Assembly: GCF_013911645.1 (NCBI RefSeq)
Contig: NZ_JACESV010000001.1
Coordinates: forward strand, 744,001-808,000
Source: Allomuricauda sp.
Lineage (GTDB): Bacteria; Bacteroidota; Bacteroidia; Flavobacteriales; Flavobacteriaceae
Direction: 5' to 3'
DNA length: 64,000 nt
The notes below the pieces were generated by a model. It did no database searches, was not told the origin of the DNA, and saw only the letters and a program-made list of their open reading frames with translations. This document shows, piece by piece, positions 50,298-58,689 of the stretch. Each line of letters starts with the position of its first letter. The stretch's first letter is position 1. The translations under genes were made by a program, and so were the position numbers.

Positions 50298-52724
50298 ATG
50301 AAAAGGCATATAAACAAAGTTGCCGTAATCGGTTCCGGAATAATGGGAAGTGGCATTGCATGCCATTTTGCGAACATTGGGGTTGAGGTTCTATTATTGG
50401 ATATAGTTCCCCGTGAACTTACCGACAAGGAGAAGGCCCAGGGGCTTACTTTAGAGGATAAAGTGGTCCGCAACCGTCTCGTAAACGATTCACTGGCGTC
50501 CGCCCTTAAATCCAAACCATCCCCTATTTATCACAAAAAATTTGCCGATTGCATTACCACTGGAAACCTAGAAGACGATATTTCCAAAGTGGCTGATGTG
50601 GATTGGATCATTGAAGTGGTCGTGGAACGCTTGGACATCAAAAAACAGGTATTTGAAAACTTAGATAAACACCGCACACCTGGTACTTTGATCACTTCGA
50701 ACACTTCTGGAATCCCTATCCGATTTATGAGCGAAGGAAGAAGCGATGATTTCCAGAAGCATTTCTGTGGCACGCACTTTTTCAACCCAGCCAGATATTT
50801 AAAACTTTTTGAAATTATTCCTGGACCTAAAACTTCACAGGATGTTTTGGACTTCCTTAATGGCTATGGCGAACAGTTCTTGGGAAAAACTTCCGTAGTT
50901 GCCAAGGACACACCTGCCTTTATCGGTAATAGAATCGGAATCTTTAGTATTCAAAGTCTGTTCCATGCCGTAAAAGAAATGGGCATGACGGTTGAGGAAG
51001 TCGACAAACTCACTGGACCAGTGATCGGACGACCGAAATCCGCCACCTTCCGCACCGTAGATGTAGTAGGACTGGACACCTTGGTGCACGTGGCCAACGG
51101 AATCAGTGAAAACTGCAAGGACGATGAGCGCCACGAATTGTTCCAGTTGCCGGATTTTATCCAAACCATGATGGACAACAAATGGTTGGGAAGCAAATCT
51201 GGACAAGGTTTTTATAAAAAAGTCAAAGGAGACGATGGCAAGAGCGAAATCTTGACCTTGGATTTGGACACCATGGACTACCGTTCCAAAAAGAGCGCAA
51301 AATTTGCCACTCTGGAGCTTACCAAAACCATTGACAAAGTAATTGATCGTTTCCCAGTGTTGGTGGATGGCAAAGACAAGGCCGGAGAGTTCTACAGAAA
51401 GAGTTTTGGAGCACTTTTTGCCTACGTTACCCATCGTATTCCTGAAATTACGGATGAGTTATACAAGATAGATGATGCCATGAAGGCTGGTTTTGGTTGG
51501 GAACACGGACCATTCCAAATTTGGGATGCCGTTGGGCTCGAAAAAGGACTTGAATTCATTAAGGCTGAAGGTTTGGAGGCTGCTTCATGGGTGTCCGAAA
51601 TGAAAGAAGCCGGAATTGATTCCTTCTACACCGTTAAAGAAGGGAACACCTACTTCTACGACATCCCAAAAAACCTGCCTGCCGGCAAGGCAGGAACCAT
51701 GGAAAAAGTTCCGGGCCAGGATGCATTCATCATTTTGGACAATATCAGAAAAACCAAGGAAGTCTTTAAAAACAGTGGTGTTGTTATCGAAGATTTGGGT
51801 GATGGAATCCTCAATTGTGAGTTCCAATCCAAAATGAACACCATTGGAGGTGACGTATTGGCTGGCTTGAACAAAGCGGTAGATCTTGCCGAAAAGGATT
51901 TTGCAGGATTGGTGGTTGGTAACCAAGCTGCCAACTTCTCTGTTGGCGCCAACATCGGAATGATTTTCATGATGGCGGTGGAACAAGAATATGATGAGCT
52001 GAACATGGCCATCAAAATGTTCCAGGACACCATGATGCGTATGCGATATTCCTCCATTCCAACCGTAGCTGCACCACACGGTATGGCACTTGGGGGTGGA
52101 TGTGAACTTTCACTCCATGCCGATAAAGTGGTAGCCGCTGCCGAAACCTATATCGGTTTGGTGGAGTTTGGCGTTGGGGTAATCCCCGGCGGAGGTGGTT
52201 CCAAGGAAATGGCGCTACGTGCTTCCGACACCTTCAGAAAAAACGATGTGGAGCTCAATGTACTTCAAGAGTACTTCCTCACCATCGGAATGGCCAAAGT
52301 ATCAACTTCGGCTTATGAGGCCTATGACTTGGGCATCCTTCAAAAAGGAAAAGATGTAGTTGTGGTCAACAAAGACCGTCAGATTGCAACAGCAAAAGCG
52401 TATGCTAAACTGATGGCCGATGCAGGCTATACCAAACCGGTTAAACGAAAAGATGTCAAGGTACTTGGAAAACAAGCCTTGGGTATGTTCTTGGTAGGAA
52501 CGGACTCCATGGAAGCTGGACATTACATTTCGGAGCACGACAAAAAGATTGCCGATAAACTAGCCTACGTAATGGCAGGCGGTGACCTTTCGGAAGCCAC
52601 AATGGTAACCGAACAATATCTTTTGGATTTGGAACGAGAAGCTTTCTTGTCCCTTTGTACCGAAAGAAAGACTTTGGAACGCATACAACACATGTTGAAG
52701 ACAGGAAAACCACTGAGAAATTAG
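50298..52724 (+). CDS. Bifunctional 3-hydroxyacyl-CoA dehydrogenase/enoyl-CoA hydratase
   Basis: An 808-residue enzyme for the middle two steps of beta-oxidation. The NAD-binding domain (GSGIMGSGIACHFANIG at 12-28) and the 3HCDH C-terminal domains come first; the crotonase domain (HGMALGGGCELSLHADKV, then VEFGVGVIPGGGGS) comes last, about 515-700. That is the reverse of E. coli FadB/FadJ, in which the hydratase is N-terminal. Residues 460-466 (LPAGKAG) are encoded by a CCTGCCTGCCGGCAAGGCAG palindrome and have no counterpart in the surrounding conserved YFYDIP...KVPGQDAFIIL region. Operon position 2. Confidence 0.92.
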   Translation: MKRHINKVAVIGSGIMGSGIACHFANIGVEVLLLDIVPRELTDKEKAQGLTLEDKVVRNRLVNDSLASALKSKPSPIYHKKFADCITTGNLEDDISKVADVDWIIEVVVERLDIKKQVFENLDKHRTPGTLITSNTSGIPIRFMSEGRSDDFQKHFCGTHFFNPARYLKLFEIIPGPKTSQDVLDFLNGYGEQFLGKTSVVAKDTPAFIGNRIGIFSIQSLFHAVKEMGMTVEEVDKLTGPVIGRPKSATFRTVDVVGLDTLVHVANGISENCKDDERHELFQLPDFIQTMMDNKWLGSKSGQGFYKKVKGDDGKSEILTLDLDTMDYRSKKSAKFATLELTKTIDKVIDRFPVLVDGKDKAGEFYRKSFGALFAYVTHRIPEITDELYKIDDAMKAGFGWEHGPFQIWDAVGLEKGLEFIKAEGLEAASWVSEMKEAGIDSFYTVKEGNTYFYDIPKNLPAGKAGTMEKVPGQDAFIILDNIRKTKEVFKNSGVVIEDLGDGILNCEFQSKMNTIGGDVLAGLNKAVDLAEKDFAGLVVGNQAANFSVGANIGMIFMMAVEQEYDELNMAIKMFQDTMMRMRYSSIPTVAAPHGMALGGGCELSLHADKVVAAAETYIGLVEFGVGVIPGGGGSKEMALRASDTFRKNDVELNVLQEYFLTIGMAKVSTSAYEAYDLGILQKGKDVVVVNKDRQIATAKAYAKLMADAGYTKPVKRKDVKVLGKQALGMFLVGTDSMEAGHYISEHDKKIADKLAYVMAGGDLSEATMVTEQYLLDLEREAFLSLCTERKTLERIQHMLKTGKPLRN
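51674..51694. repeat. Palindromic repeat inside the dehydrogenase gene
   Basis: The 21-nt CCTGCC...GGCAGG imperfect palindrome, centred on GCCGGC, is of the kind seen as an intergenic repeat in this phylum. Read in frame it encodes LPAGKAG with no frameshift or stop. Confidence 0.75.
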
Positions 52725-52735
52725 ATTTTGGACAA

Positions 52736-53144
52736 CTAGAATCTAGAAATTAGACAAATGGCAATACATAATTTTAAAAAATTAAAGGTTTGGCAAGATG
52801 GTATTGAATTTGTGAAAGATAGTTATAACCTAACAAGAACTTTCCCTGATTTTGAACGATTCAATCTTGCAAGTCAAATGAACAGATGCGCTGTATCCAT
52901 ACCTTCAAATATTTCGGAAGGTTCTAGCAAAAGTACTGACAGACTCTTTAAAAAGTTTTTAGAAAATAGTCTTGGTTCTGCCTTCGAATGGGAAACACAA
53001 TTAATAGTTTCTTTTAACGAAGGATATTTAGATAAAAACGATTTCAAAGCATTAGAAAATAAAATACTACAAATTCAAAAAATGTTAGGCAAGTTTATTG
53101 ATAATCTAAGCGATTAGTCTAAACTCCAATCATCTAGATTCTAG
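52736..53144. mobile_element. Four-helix-bundle module A with 12-bp inverted terminal repeats
   Basis: CTAGAATCTAGA (52736-52747) and its exact reverse complement TCTAGATTCTAG (53133-53144) bracket one small gene. The module sits exactly in the gap between the dehydrogenase and thiolase genes. It is called mobile because of the flanks and the lack of any link to beta-oxidation; no transposase is present, so this is an inference. Confidence 0.5.
52758..53117 (+). CDS. Four-helix-bundle protein (23S rRNA intervening-sequence/Avd-like family)
   Basis: The 119-residue protein belongs to the small four-helix-bundle family first noted in 23S rRNA intervening sequences and related in fold to Avd of diversity-generating retroelements. 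Markers: KLKVWQDGIEFVKDSYNLT, then FPDFERFNLASQMNRCAVSIPSNISEGSS (helix 2 with the NISEG turn), and the final helices FEWETQLIVSF and LENKILQIQKMLGKF. Avd relatives form barrel pentamers that bind nucleic acid; the role here is unknown. It lies between the dehydrogenase and thiolase genes. Confidence 0.85.
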   Translation: MAIHNFKKLKVWQDGIEFVKDSYNLTRTFPDFERFNLASQMNRCAVSIPSNISEGSSKSTDRLFKKFLENSLGSAFEWETQLIVSFNEGYLDKNDFKALENKILQIQKMLGKFIDNLSD

Positions 53145-53167
53145 ATTCCAAAATAATATATAAAACT

Positions 53168-54361
53168 ATGAACAAAACAGCATATATAGTAAAAGCATAC
53201 AGAACAGCCGTGGGCAAAGCTCCAAAAGGTCTGTTCAGGTTTAAGCGTCCGGACGAACTGGCTGCCGAAACCATCGAATACATGATGAAAGAACTTCCCC
53301 AATTGGATAAAAAACGTATTGATGATGTTATTGTGGGGAACGCGATGCCCGAAGCCGAACAAGGTTTGAACATGGCTAGGCTTATCTCTCTAATGGGATT
53401 GGACATTGATGATGTGCCCGGGGTGACCGTAAACCGGTATTGTGCATCCGGATTGGAAACTATTGGTATCGCTACGGCCAAAATCCAATCGGGAATGGCG
53501 GATTGTATCATCGCTGGTGGTGCGGAAAGCATGAGCTACATCCCCATGGGAGGTTACAAACCAACACCAGATTACGCAACTGCCAAAGAAGGCCATGAAG
53601 ATTACTATTGGGGCATGGGACTTACTGCCGAAGCTGTGGCCAAACAATTCAAGGTATCTCGCGAAGATCAAGATGAATTTGCCTTCAATTCGCACATGAA
53701 AGCGTTAAAAGCGCAAGAAGAAGACCGTTTTCAGGACCAAATTGTTCCTATTGAAGTAGAACACACTTTTGTGAACGAAGCTGGTAAAAAAGAAACAAAA
53801 AATTACACCGTCAATAAAGATGAAGGCCCGAGAAAAGGCACCAACATTCCAACCTTGAACAAACTTAGGCCTGTTTTTGCCGAAGGTGGGAGCGTTACCG
53901 CTGGAAATTCATCACAAATGAGTGATGGTGCCGCTTTTGTTATGGTAATGAGCGAAGAAATGGTGAAAGAACTCAACTTGGAACCCATTGCACGATTGGT
54001 AAACTATGCCGCAGCAGGTGTTGAACCACGAATCATGGGAATTGGCCCTGTAAAAGCCATTCCAAAAGCATTGAAACAAGCTGGAATGAAACAGGACCAA
54101 ATAGACCTTATTGAGTTAAACGAAGCCTTTGCATCGCAATCGTTGGCCGTTATCAGGGAACTTGGCCTAAACCAAGACATTGTAAACGTAAACGGGGGAG
54201 CTATTGCACTGGGGCACCCACTGGGATGTACCGGGGCCAAACTATCTGTCCAACTTTTTGATGAGATGAGAAAGCGCGACATGAAAGGCAAATACGGTAT
54301 GGTCACCATGTGCGTGGGAACTGGCCAGGGTGCCGCGGGGATATATGAGTTTCTTTCCTAA
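53168..54361 (+). CDS. Acetyl-CoA C-acyltransferase (beta-ketothiolase)
   Basis: A 397-residue thiolase that splits 3-ketoacyl-CoA into acetyl-CoA and a shortened acyl-CoA. The nucleophile is Cys92 in [11 protein letters not shown]; the second-step residues are in [10 protein letters not shown] and [11 protein letters not shown] near the C-terminus. The length and the [12 protein letters not shown] loop fit the degradative (FadA/FadI-like) type rather than the shorter biosynthetic one, though the two are hard to part by sequence alone. It is in the marR operon after module A. Confidence 0.93.
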   Translation: MNKTAYIVKAYRTAVGKAPKGLFRFKRPDELAAETIEYMMKELPQLDKKRIDDVIVGNAMPEAEQGLNMARLISLMGLDIDDVPGVTVNRYCASGLETIGIATAKIQSGMADCIIAGGAESMSYIPMGGYKPTPDYATAKEGHEDYYWGMGLTAEAVAKQFKVSREDQDEFAFNSHMKALKAQEEDRFQDQIVPIEVEHTFVNEAGKKETKNYTVNKDEGPRKGTNIPTLNKLRPVFAEGGSVTAGNSSQMSDGAAFVMVMSEEMVKELNLEPIARLVNYAAAGVEPRIMGIGPVKAIPKALKQAGMKQDQIDLIELNEAFASQSLAVIRELGLNQDIVNVNGGAIALGHPLGCTGAKLSVQLFDEMRKRDMKGKYGMVTMCVGTGQGAAGIYEFLS

Positions 54362-54364
54362 AGT

Positions 54365-54780
54365 AGAAGAAAAGAGATTAGAGAAAAGAGACATCTTCGA
54401 TGAAAAGGCACAATTATAAAAAAATGAAAATTTGGTTGCTCGGATTGGAAATAGCCAACGACATTTCCGATTTGCTCCTCAATTTTCCAAAACATGAACG
54501 ATATGATCTAAGTTCCCAGATAAGTAGATGCTCAGTTTCAATGCCTAGTAATATTGCTGAAGGATCATCTAGAACAGATAAATCTTTTAAGTACTTCATA
54601 GATATTGCATTAGGGTCCTCTTTTGAACTCGGGACACAACTTTTAATAGCTAGACATAGAAACTATATTAACCCTAAAAATTTAAATACACTTGAAGATA
54701 AAATTGAAGAATGGCAAAAAATGACCATGGGGTTTCAAAACCGATTGGAATAAGTCTTTCATCTATTTTCTATCTTCTTT
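54365..54780. mobile_element. Four-helix-bundle module B with imperfect inverted repeats
   Basis: The left flank AGAAGAAAAGAGATTAGAG (54365-54383 and onward to 54390) and the right flank 54755-54780 (TCTTTC...TCTTCTTT) are imperfect reverse complements of about 26 nt around one small gene. The module is ~416 nt long, close to module A (409 nt). Mobility is inferred from layout alone. Confidence 0.45.
54400..54753 (+). CDS. Second four-helix-bundle protein
   Basis: A 117-residue relative of the protein in module A: KKMKIWLLGLEIANDISDLL, then FPKHERYDLSSQISRCSVSMPSNIAEGSS (the IAEGSS turn matches), FELGTQLLIARH and a final basic helix. The two share order and spacing of motifs but little exact sequence, so they are old paralogues or separate arrivals. 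It sits between the thiolase and acyl-CoA dehydrogenase genes. It has no known link to fatty-acid metabolism. Confidence 0.85.
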   Translation: MKRHNYKKMKIWLLGLEIANDISDLLLNFPKHERYDLSSQISRCSVSMPSNIAEGSSRTDKSFKYFIDIALGSSFELGTQLLIARHRNYINPKNLNTLEDKIEEWQKMTMGFQNRLE

Positions 54781-54796
54781 AATATCATAATCAAAA

Positions 54797-56602
54797 ATGG
54801 AAACAAAAGAAAAAGACATACTGAGAGGAGGTCAATTCTTGGTCAAGGAGACCAAATGTGAGGACGTGTTCACCCTTGAAGATCTCAACGAAGAACAAAA
54901 AATGATGCGCGAAAGCACCAAGGAATTTGTAGACCGTGAGCTTTGGGCACATTGGGAACGTTTTGAGAAAAAAGACTACGCCTATACCGAAGAGTGCATG
55001 AAAAAAGCTGGAGAACTCGGTCTTCTAAGTGTTGCTGTACCCGAAGCCTATGGAGGTATGGGCATGGGATTTGTTTCCACTATGCTGGTCTGTGATTACA
55101 TTTCAGGCGCCACGGGATCTTTTAGTACAGCATTTGGAGCGCATACTGGAATTGGAACCTTGCCCATTACATTATATGGAACCGAAGAGCAAAAACAGAA
55201 ATATGTGCCCAGATTGGCCACTGGTGAGTGGTTTGGAGCCTATTGCTTAACAGAACCTGGAGCTGGTTCCGATGCAAACTCAGGTAAAACAAAGGCCGTG
55301 CTTTCCGATGATGGCAAATATTACAACATCACAGGACAGAAAATGTGGATTTCCAACGCTGGTTTCTGTAACCTGTTCATTGTTTTTGCCAGAATCGAAG
55401 ACGATAAAAATATTACCGGATTTATTGTAGAGAACGATCCGAAAAATGGAATCAGTCTTGGTGATGAGGAAAAAAAATTGGGTATACACTCCTCTTCTAC
55501 CCGTCAAGTATTTTTCAATGAAACCAAGGTTCCCGTTGAAAACATGCTTTCCGAAAGAGGCAATGGGTTCAAAATTGCCATGAACGCCCTTAACGTAGGT
55601 CGTATCAAATTGGCTGCTGCCTGTTTAGAAGCACAACGTCGTGTAATCAACGAAGCTACAAAATATGCCAACGAACGTGTTCAGTTTAAAACCCCGATCA
55701 TAAACTTTGGTGCTATTAAGGCCAAGATTGCAGACATGGCCACCAACGCTTACGTAGATGAAGCTGCTTGTTACCGTGCCGCCAAAAATATTGAAGATAG
55801 AATCGCCATTCGCGAAGCCAGTGGAAATTCACATCAAGAAGCAGAGCTTAAAGGTGTTGAAGAATATGCGATTGAGTGCTCTATTTTGAAAGTGGCCGTA
55901 TCTGAGCACGTACAGCATACCACCGACGAAGGCATCCAAATTTTTGGAGGAATGGGCTTTAGTGCCGATACCCCAATGGAATCGGCATGGCGAGATGCCC
56001 GTATTTCTAGAATTTATGAAGGTACGAACGAAATTAACCGTATGCTCTCCGTAGGCATGTTGGTTAAAAAAGCCATGAAAGGCCATGTAGACCTTTTAGG
56101 TCCAGCTACTGCCGTTGGTGAAGAACTGATGGGCATACCATCTTTTGAAACACCTGATTATTCTGAGTTACTATCAGAAGAAAAAGACTTACTGTCTCGA
56201 TTGAAAAAAGTATTCTTGATGGTTGCTGGTAGTGCCGTTCAAAAATTCGGACCCGACTTGGAAAAACATCAAATGTTGTTGATGGCCGCTTCCGATATCT
56301 TGATTCAAATTTATATGGTAGAATCAGCTATCCTAAGAACGGAGAAAAATGCAAAACGCTTTGGTGAAGAAGCCCAAGCAACACAAATAGCCATGACCAA
56401 ATTGTATTTGTACAGGGCTGTTGACATTATCCAACAAAAAGCTAAGGAAGGTATTGTCTCCTTTGCCGAAGGTGATGAACAACGTATGATGTTGATGGGA
56501 CTCAAACGCTTTACCAAGTATACAAACCAACCCAATGTAGTGAAGCTTAGGACGCAAATTGCTGATAAAGTCGCTGCAGACAACGGGTATACCTTTGACT
56601 AA
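54797..56602 (+). CDS. Acyl-CoA dehydrogenase (long form, ~600 residues)
   Basis: A 601-residue FAD enzyme that introduces the first double bond in beta-oxidation. Visible: the N-terminal helical domain (ESTKEFVDRELWAHWERF), the flavin-binding YCLTEPGAGSDA, MWISNAGFCNLFIVFARI and the C-terminal catalytic motif IYEGTNEINRM with probable catalytic Glu408. The extra ~190 residues after the standard fold (about 410-601) form a helical C-terminal domain as in VLCAD/ACAD9 or FadE-type proteins, which suggests longer chains. It is the last gene of the operon. Confidence 0.93.
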   Translation: METKEKDILRGGQFLVKETKCEDVFTLEDLNEEQKMMRESTKEFVDRELWAHWERFEKKDYAYTEECMKKAGELGLLSVAVPEAYGGMGMGFVSTMLVCDYISGATGSFSTAFGAHTGIGTLPITLYGTEEQKQKYVPRLATGEWFGAYCLTEPGAGSDANSGKTKAVLSDDGKYYNITGQKMWISNAGFCNLFIVFARIEDDKNITGFIVENDPKNGISLGDEEKKLGIHSSSTRQVFFNETKVPVENMLSERGNGFKIAMNALNVGRIKLAAACLEAQRRVINEATKYANERVQFKTPIINFGAIKAKIADMATNAYVDEAACYRAAKNIEDRIAIREASGNSHQEAELKGVEEYAIECSILKVAVSEHVQHTTDEGIQIFGGMGFSADTPMESAWRDARISRIYEGTNEINRMLSVGMLVKKAMKGHVDLLGPATAVGEELMGIPSFETPDYSELLSEEKDLLSRLKKVFLMVAGSAVQKFGPDLEKHQMLLMAASDILIQIYMVESAILRTEKNAKRFGEEAQATQIAMTKLYLYRAVDIIQQKAKEGIVSFAEGDEQRMMLMGLKRFTKYTNQPNVVKLRTQIADKVAADNGYTFD

Positions 56603-56640
56603 TTCAAATATATGTTGGGATAAAAACCCACTTGGATTTG

Positions 56641-56668
56641 AAAACGCCCCGATTGGGGCGTTTTTTTG
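56641..56668 (+). terminator. Intrinsic terminator of the fatty-acid oxidation operon
   Basis: AAAACGCCCC-GATT-GGGGCGTTTT is a perfect ten-base stem followed by more T, 38 nt past the stop codon. Confidence 0.93.
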
Positions 56669-56693
56669 TTTTCTACTTCTATTTGATGCACTG

Positions 56694-56769
56694 TGTCAGG
56701 TCGATCGCAGTCGATACCAATCTAAGGCTCAGGCTTTTGTAAGACCTCTCGACTGCGCTCGAGTTGACA
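56694..56769. repeat. Two CTCGACTGCGCTCGA-type repeats after the fad operon
   Basis: CAGGTCGATCGCAGTCGATA (56698-56717) and CCTCTCGACTGCGCTCGAGT (56745-56764) belong to the same family as the intergenic elements at 8.3, 36.9 and 39.9 kb and the insert in purL. They fill the gap before the converging GH15 gene. Confidence 0.8.
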
Positions 56770-56786
56770 ATCATTCTTTACACAGC

Positions 56787-58586
56787 TTACTTGATGGATT
56801 CCAATATTTGCTCGTCTTTCTGTTTTTTAGAAAAGTTAATGGCACATTCAATTAGTGCCAAATGCGAGTATGCTTGTGGAAAGTTGCCCAACAACCTTTT
56901 AGTTTTAAAGTCGATGTCCTCGCTAAACAGCCCCAAATGGTTGCTGTAGCCCAATAAACGTTCAAACTGTTCCAAGGCCTTTTCCTCCTCCCCTATTTTG
57001 AACAAGGCATTGATGAACCAAAATGTACAAATGGTGAATGATGAGGAAGGAAGCCCAAAATCATCTTCGTTTTTATAGCGGTACAAAAGACCATCGTTGC
57101 TAAGCCCATCTTCTATGGCTTTGACCGTATTTACATATTTAGGGTCGCGCGCATGGATAAAACCATACGGTTCCATCAAAAGCACCGAGGCATCCAAATG
57201 GCGGGACCCATAACATTGCACAAAGGCATTGATATCATTGTTCCAGGCGTTTTCGTGGATATCTTCCTTAATTTCCTGCTCAAGGGCCGTCCAACGTGCC
57301 AGTTTTCGGGTTTTACCGAACATTTGAGCCACTTTTATAGCGCGATCCAAAGCTACCCAACACAACACTTTGGAAAAGGTAAAATGTTTGTCTTCCCCAC
57401 GGAATTCCCAGATACCTTTGTCCGGTTCCTTCCAGTGTTTTCCAACAATCCAAACAATTCCTTTGGTAATGCTCCAAAGTTCCTCCACATTCTCAATATC
57501 GTTGCTAAAGTTCTTTAACTGCTCATAAATCACATCCATCAAAATGCCATAAATATCATTTTGACGTTGTTTGTAAGCCGCATTACCAACGCGAACAGGT
57601 TTGGAGCCCCTATAACCATCAAAATGATCCAAGGTCTTCTCTGTTAATGTTTTTTCCTTGTTAATGCCATACATAATCTGGAGTTTCTCATCCTTGTCGG
57701 GCATCAAATCAATAATAAACTGAAGGTAGCGTTTTGCGGAGTTTTTATGTCCAAGTTCGGAAACCACCTTGATTACCATGGAGGCATCACGAATCCAGCA
57801 GAAACGGTAATCCCAATTCCTAACCTCACCTATGGTTTCGGGCAAGGATGTGGTCGCAGCCGCCAAAACCGCCCCTGTTTTGTCGTAAGTCAACATTTTT
57901 AGGGTTATGGCGCTTCGTATAATTTCATCTTTGAATTTTTGGTAGTCCGGTGTTTTTGCAACCCAATCCAACCAATATACCTTGGTGCGTTCCAGTTCCA
58001 GCCCCATTTTATCCGTGGTCGGCATCAATATTTTTTCGTTGTAACGAATCAAAAAGTATCCGTCTTCCCCCAAACTTATCTCCTCGCCACCCAAAACGCG
58101 TTCCTTATCAAAAGATGTATATAGGAAAAGTGTATCGTATTTTAACTTATGGGTAAGGCTGGCAATAAAATCCTCTTTTACAAAATGTTTGGTTGCACCT
58201 AATCCATATTCCAATTTAGGGTCATATTTTACCGTGAACTTTGGTGCACCAGAAATATATTTTACATAGCGGATAATCTCTGGCTGTGCTTTGTACTTCC
58301 CGTTCATTTTATGATGTCGGGGCATAAAGTCGTGTAGTTCAAAAACATTATTGCCCTCCGTATAACGCGTGATCAAAATTGCGGTGTTTCTGTAATATTC
58401 CTGTTCAATGGTATAATCCCCTTTAGGATGGATTTCAAAACTGCCCCCTTTTTGCTCATCCAGCAACTTTGCAAATATCGACGTAGAGTCAAATTGTGGC
58501 AGGCAGCACCAGTCTATGGAGCCTTCTTTGGAAATCAATGCCGCACTCCTGCAATTTCCTATAATTCCGTAATTCAAATTGTCCAT
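56787..58586 (-). CDS. Glycoside hydrolase family 15 enzyme (glucoamylase/trehalase-like)
   Basis: The 599-residue protein begins with the super-sandwich N-terminal domain (YGIIGNCRSAALISKEGSID, WCCLPQFDS) and continues with the (alpha/alpha)6 barrel of GH15: ETIGEVRNWDYRFCWIRDAS, EEKALEQFERLLGYSNHLGL and GNFPQAYSHLALI. No signal peptide is seen, so it is cytoplasmic. Relatives in mycobacteria and some other bacteria are trehalases, and its place divergent to the trehalose synthesis gene supports trehalose as substrate, but glucoamylase action on malto-oligosaccharides cannot be ruled out. Confidence 0.88.
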   Translation of the reverse strand: MDNLNYGIIGNCRSAALISKEGSIDWCCLPQFDSTSIFAKLLDEQKGGSFEIHPKGDYTIEQEYYRNTAILITRYTEGNNVFELHDFMPRHHKMNGKYKAQPEIIRYVKYISGAPKFTVKYDPKLEYGLGATKHFVKEDFIASLTHKLKYDTLFLYTSFDKERVLGGEEISLGEDGYFLIRYNEKILMPTTDKMGLELERTKVYWLDWVAKTPDYQKFKDEIIRSAITLKMLTYDKTGAVLAAATTSLPETIGEVRNWDYRFCWIRDASMVIKVVSELGHKNSAKRYLQFIIDLMPDKDEKLQIMYGINKEKTLTEKTLDHFDGYRGSKPVRVGNAAYKQRQNDIYGILMDVIYEQLKNFSNDIENVEELWSITKGIVWIVGKHWKEPDKGIWEFRGEDKHFTFSKVLCWVALDRAIKVAQMFGKTRKLARWTALEQEIKEDIHENAWNNDINAFVQCYGSRHLDASVLLMEPYGFIHARDPKYVNTVKAIEDGLSNDGLLYRYKNEDDFGLPSSSFTICTFWFINALFKIGEEEKALEQFERLLGYSNHLGLFSEDIDFKTKRLLGNFPQAYSHLALIECAINFSKKQKDEQILESIK

Positions 58587-58689
58587 AGGTCAAAAATTCT
58601 CAAAAGGGTTAGAATGAATTGGTTTTGCGCTCGAATTTCCCGAATTTTAAAGAAACAAAAAATTAAAATACGTCAAAAATCATCCTTTT

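Noticed and set aside
52736..54780. Diversity-generating retroelement
   Set aside because: The four-helix proteins resemble Avd in fold, but no reverse transcriptase, template repeat or variable C-type lectin gene is in the window.
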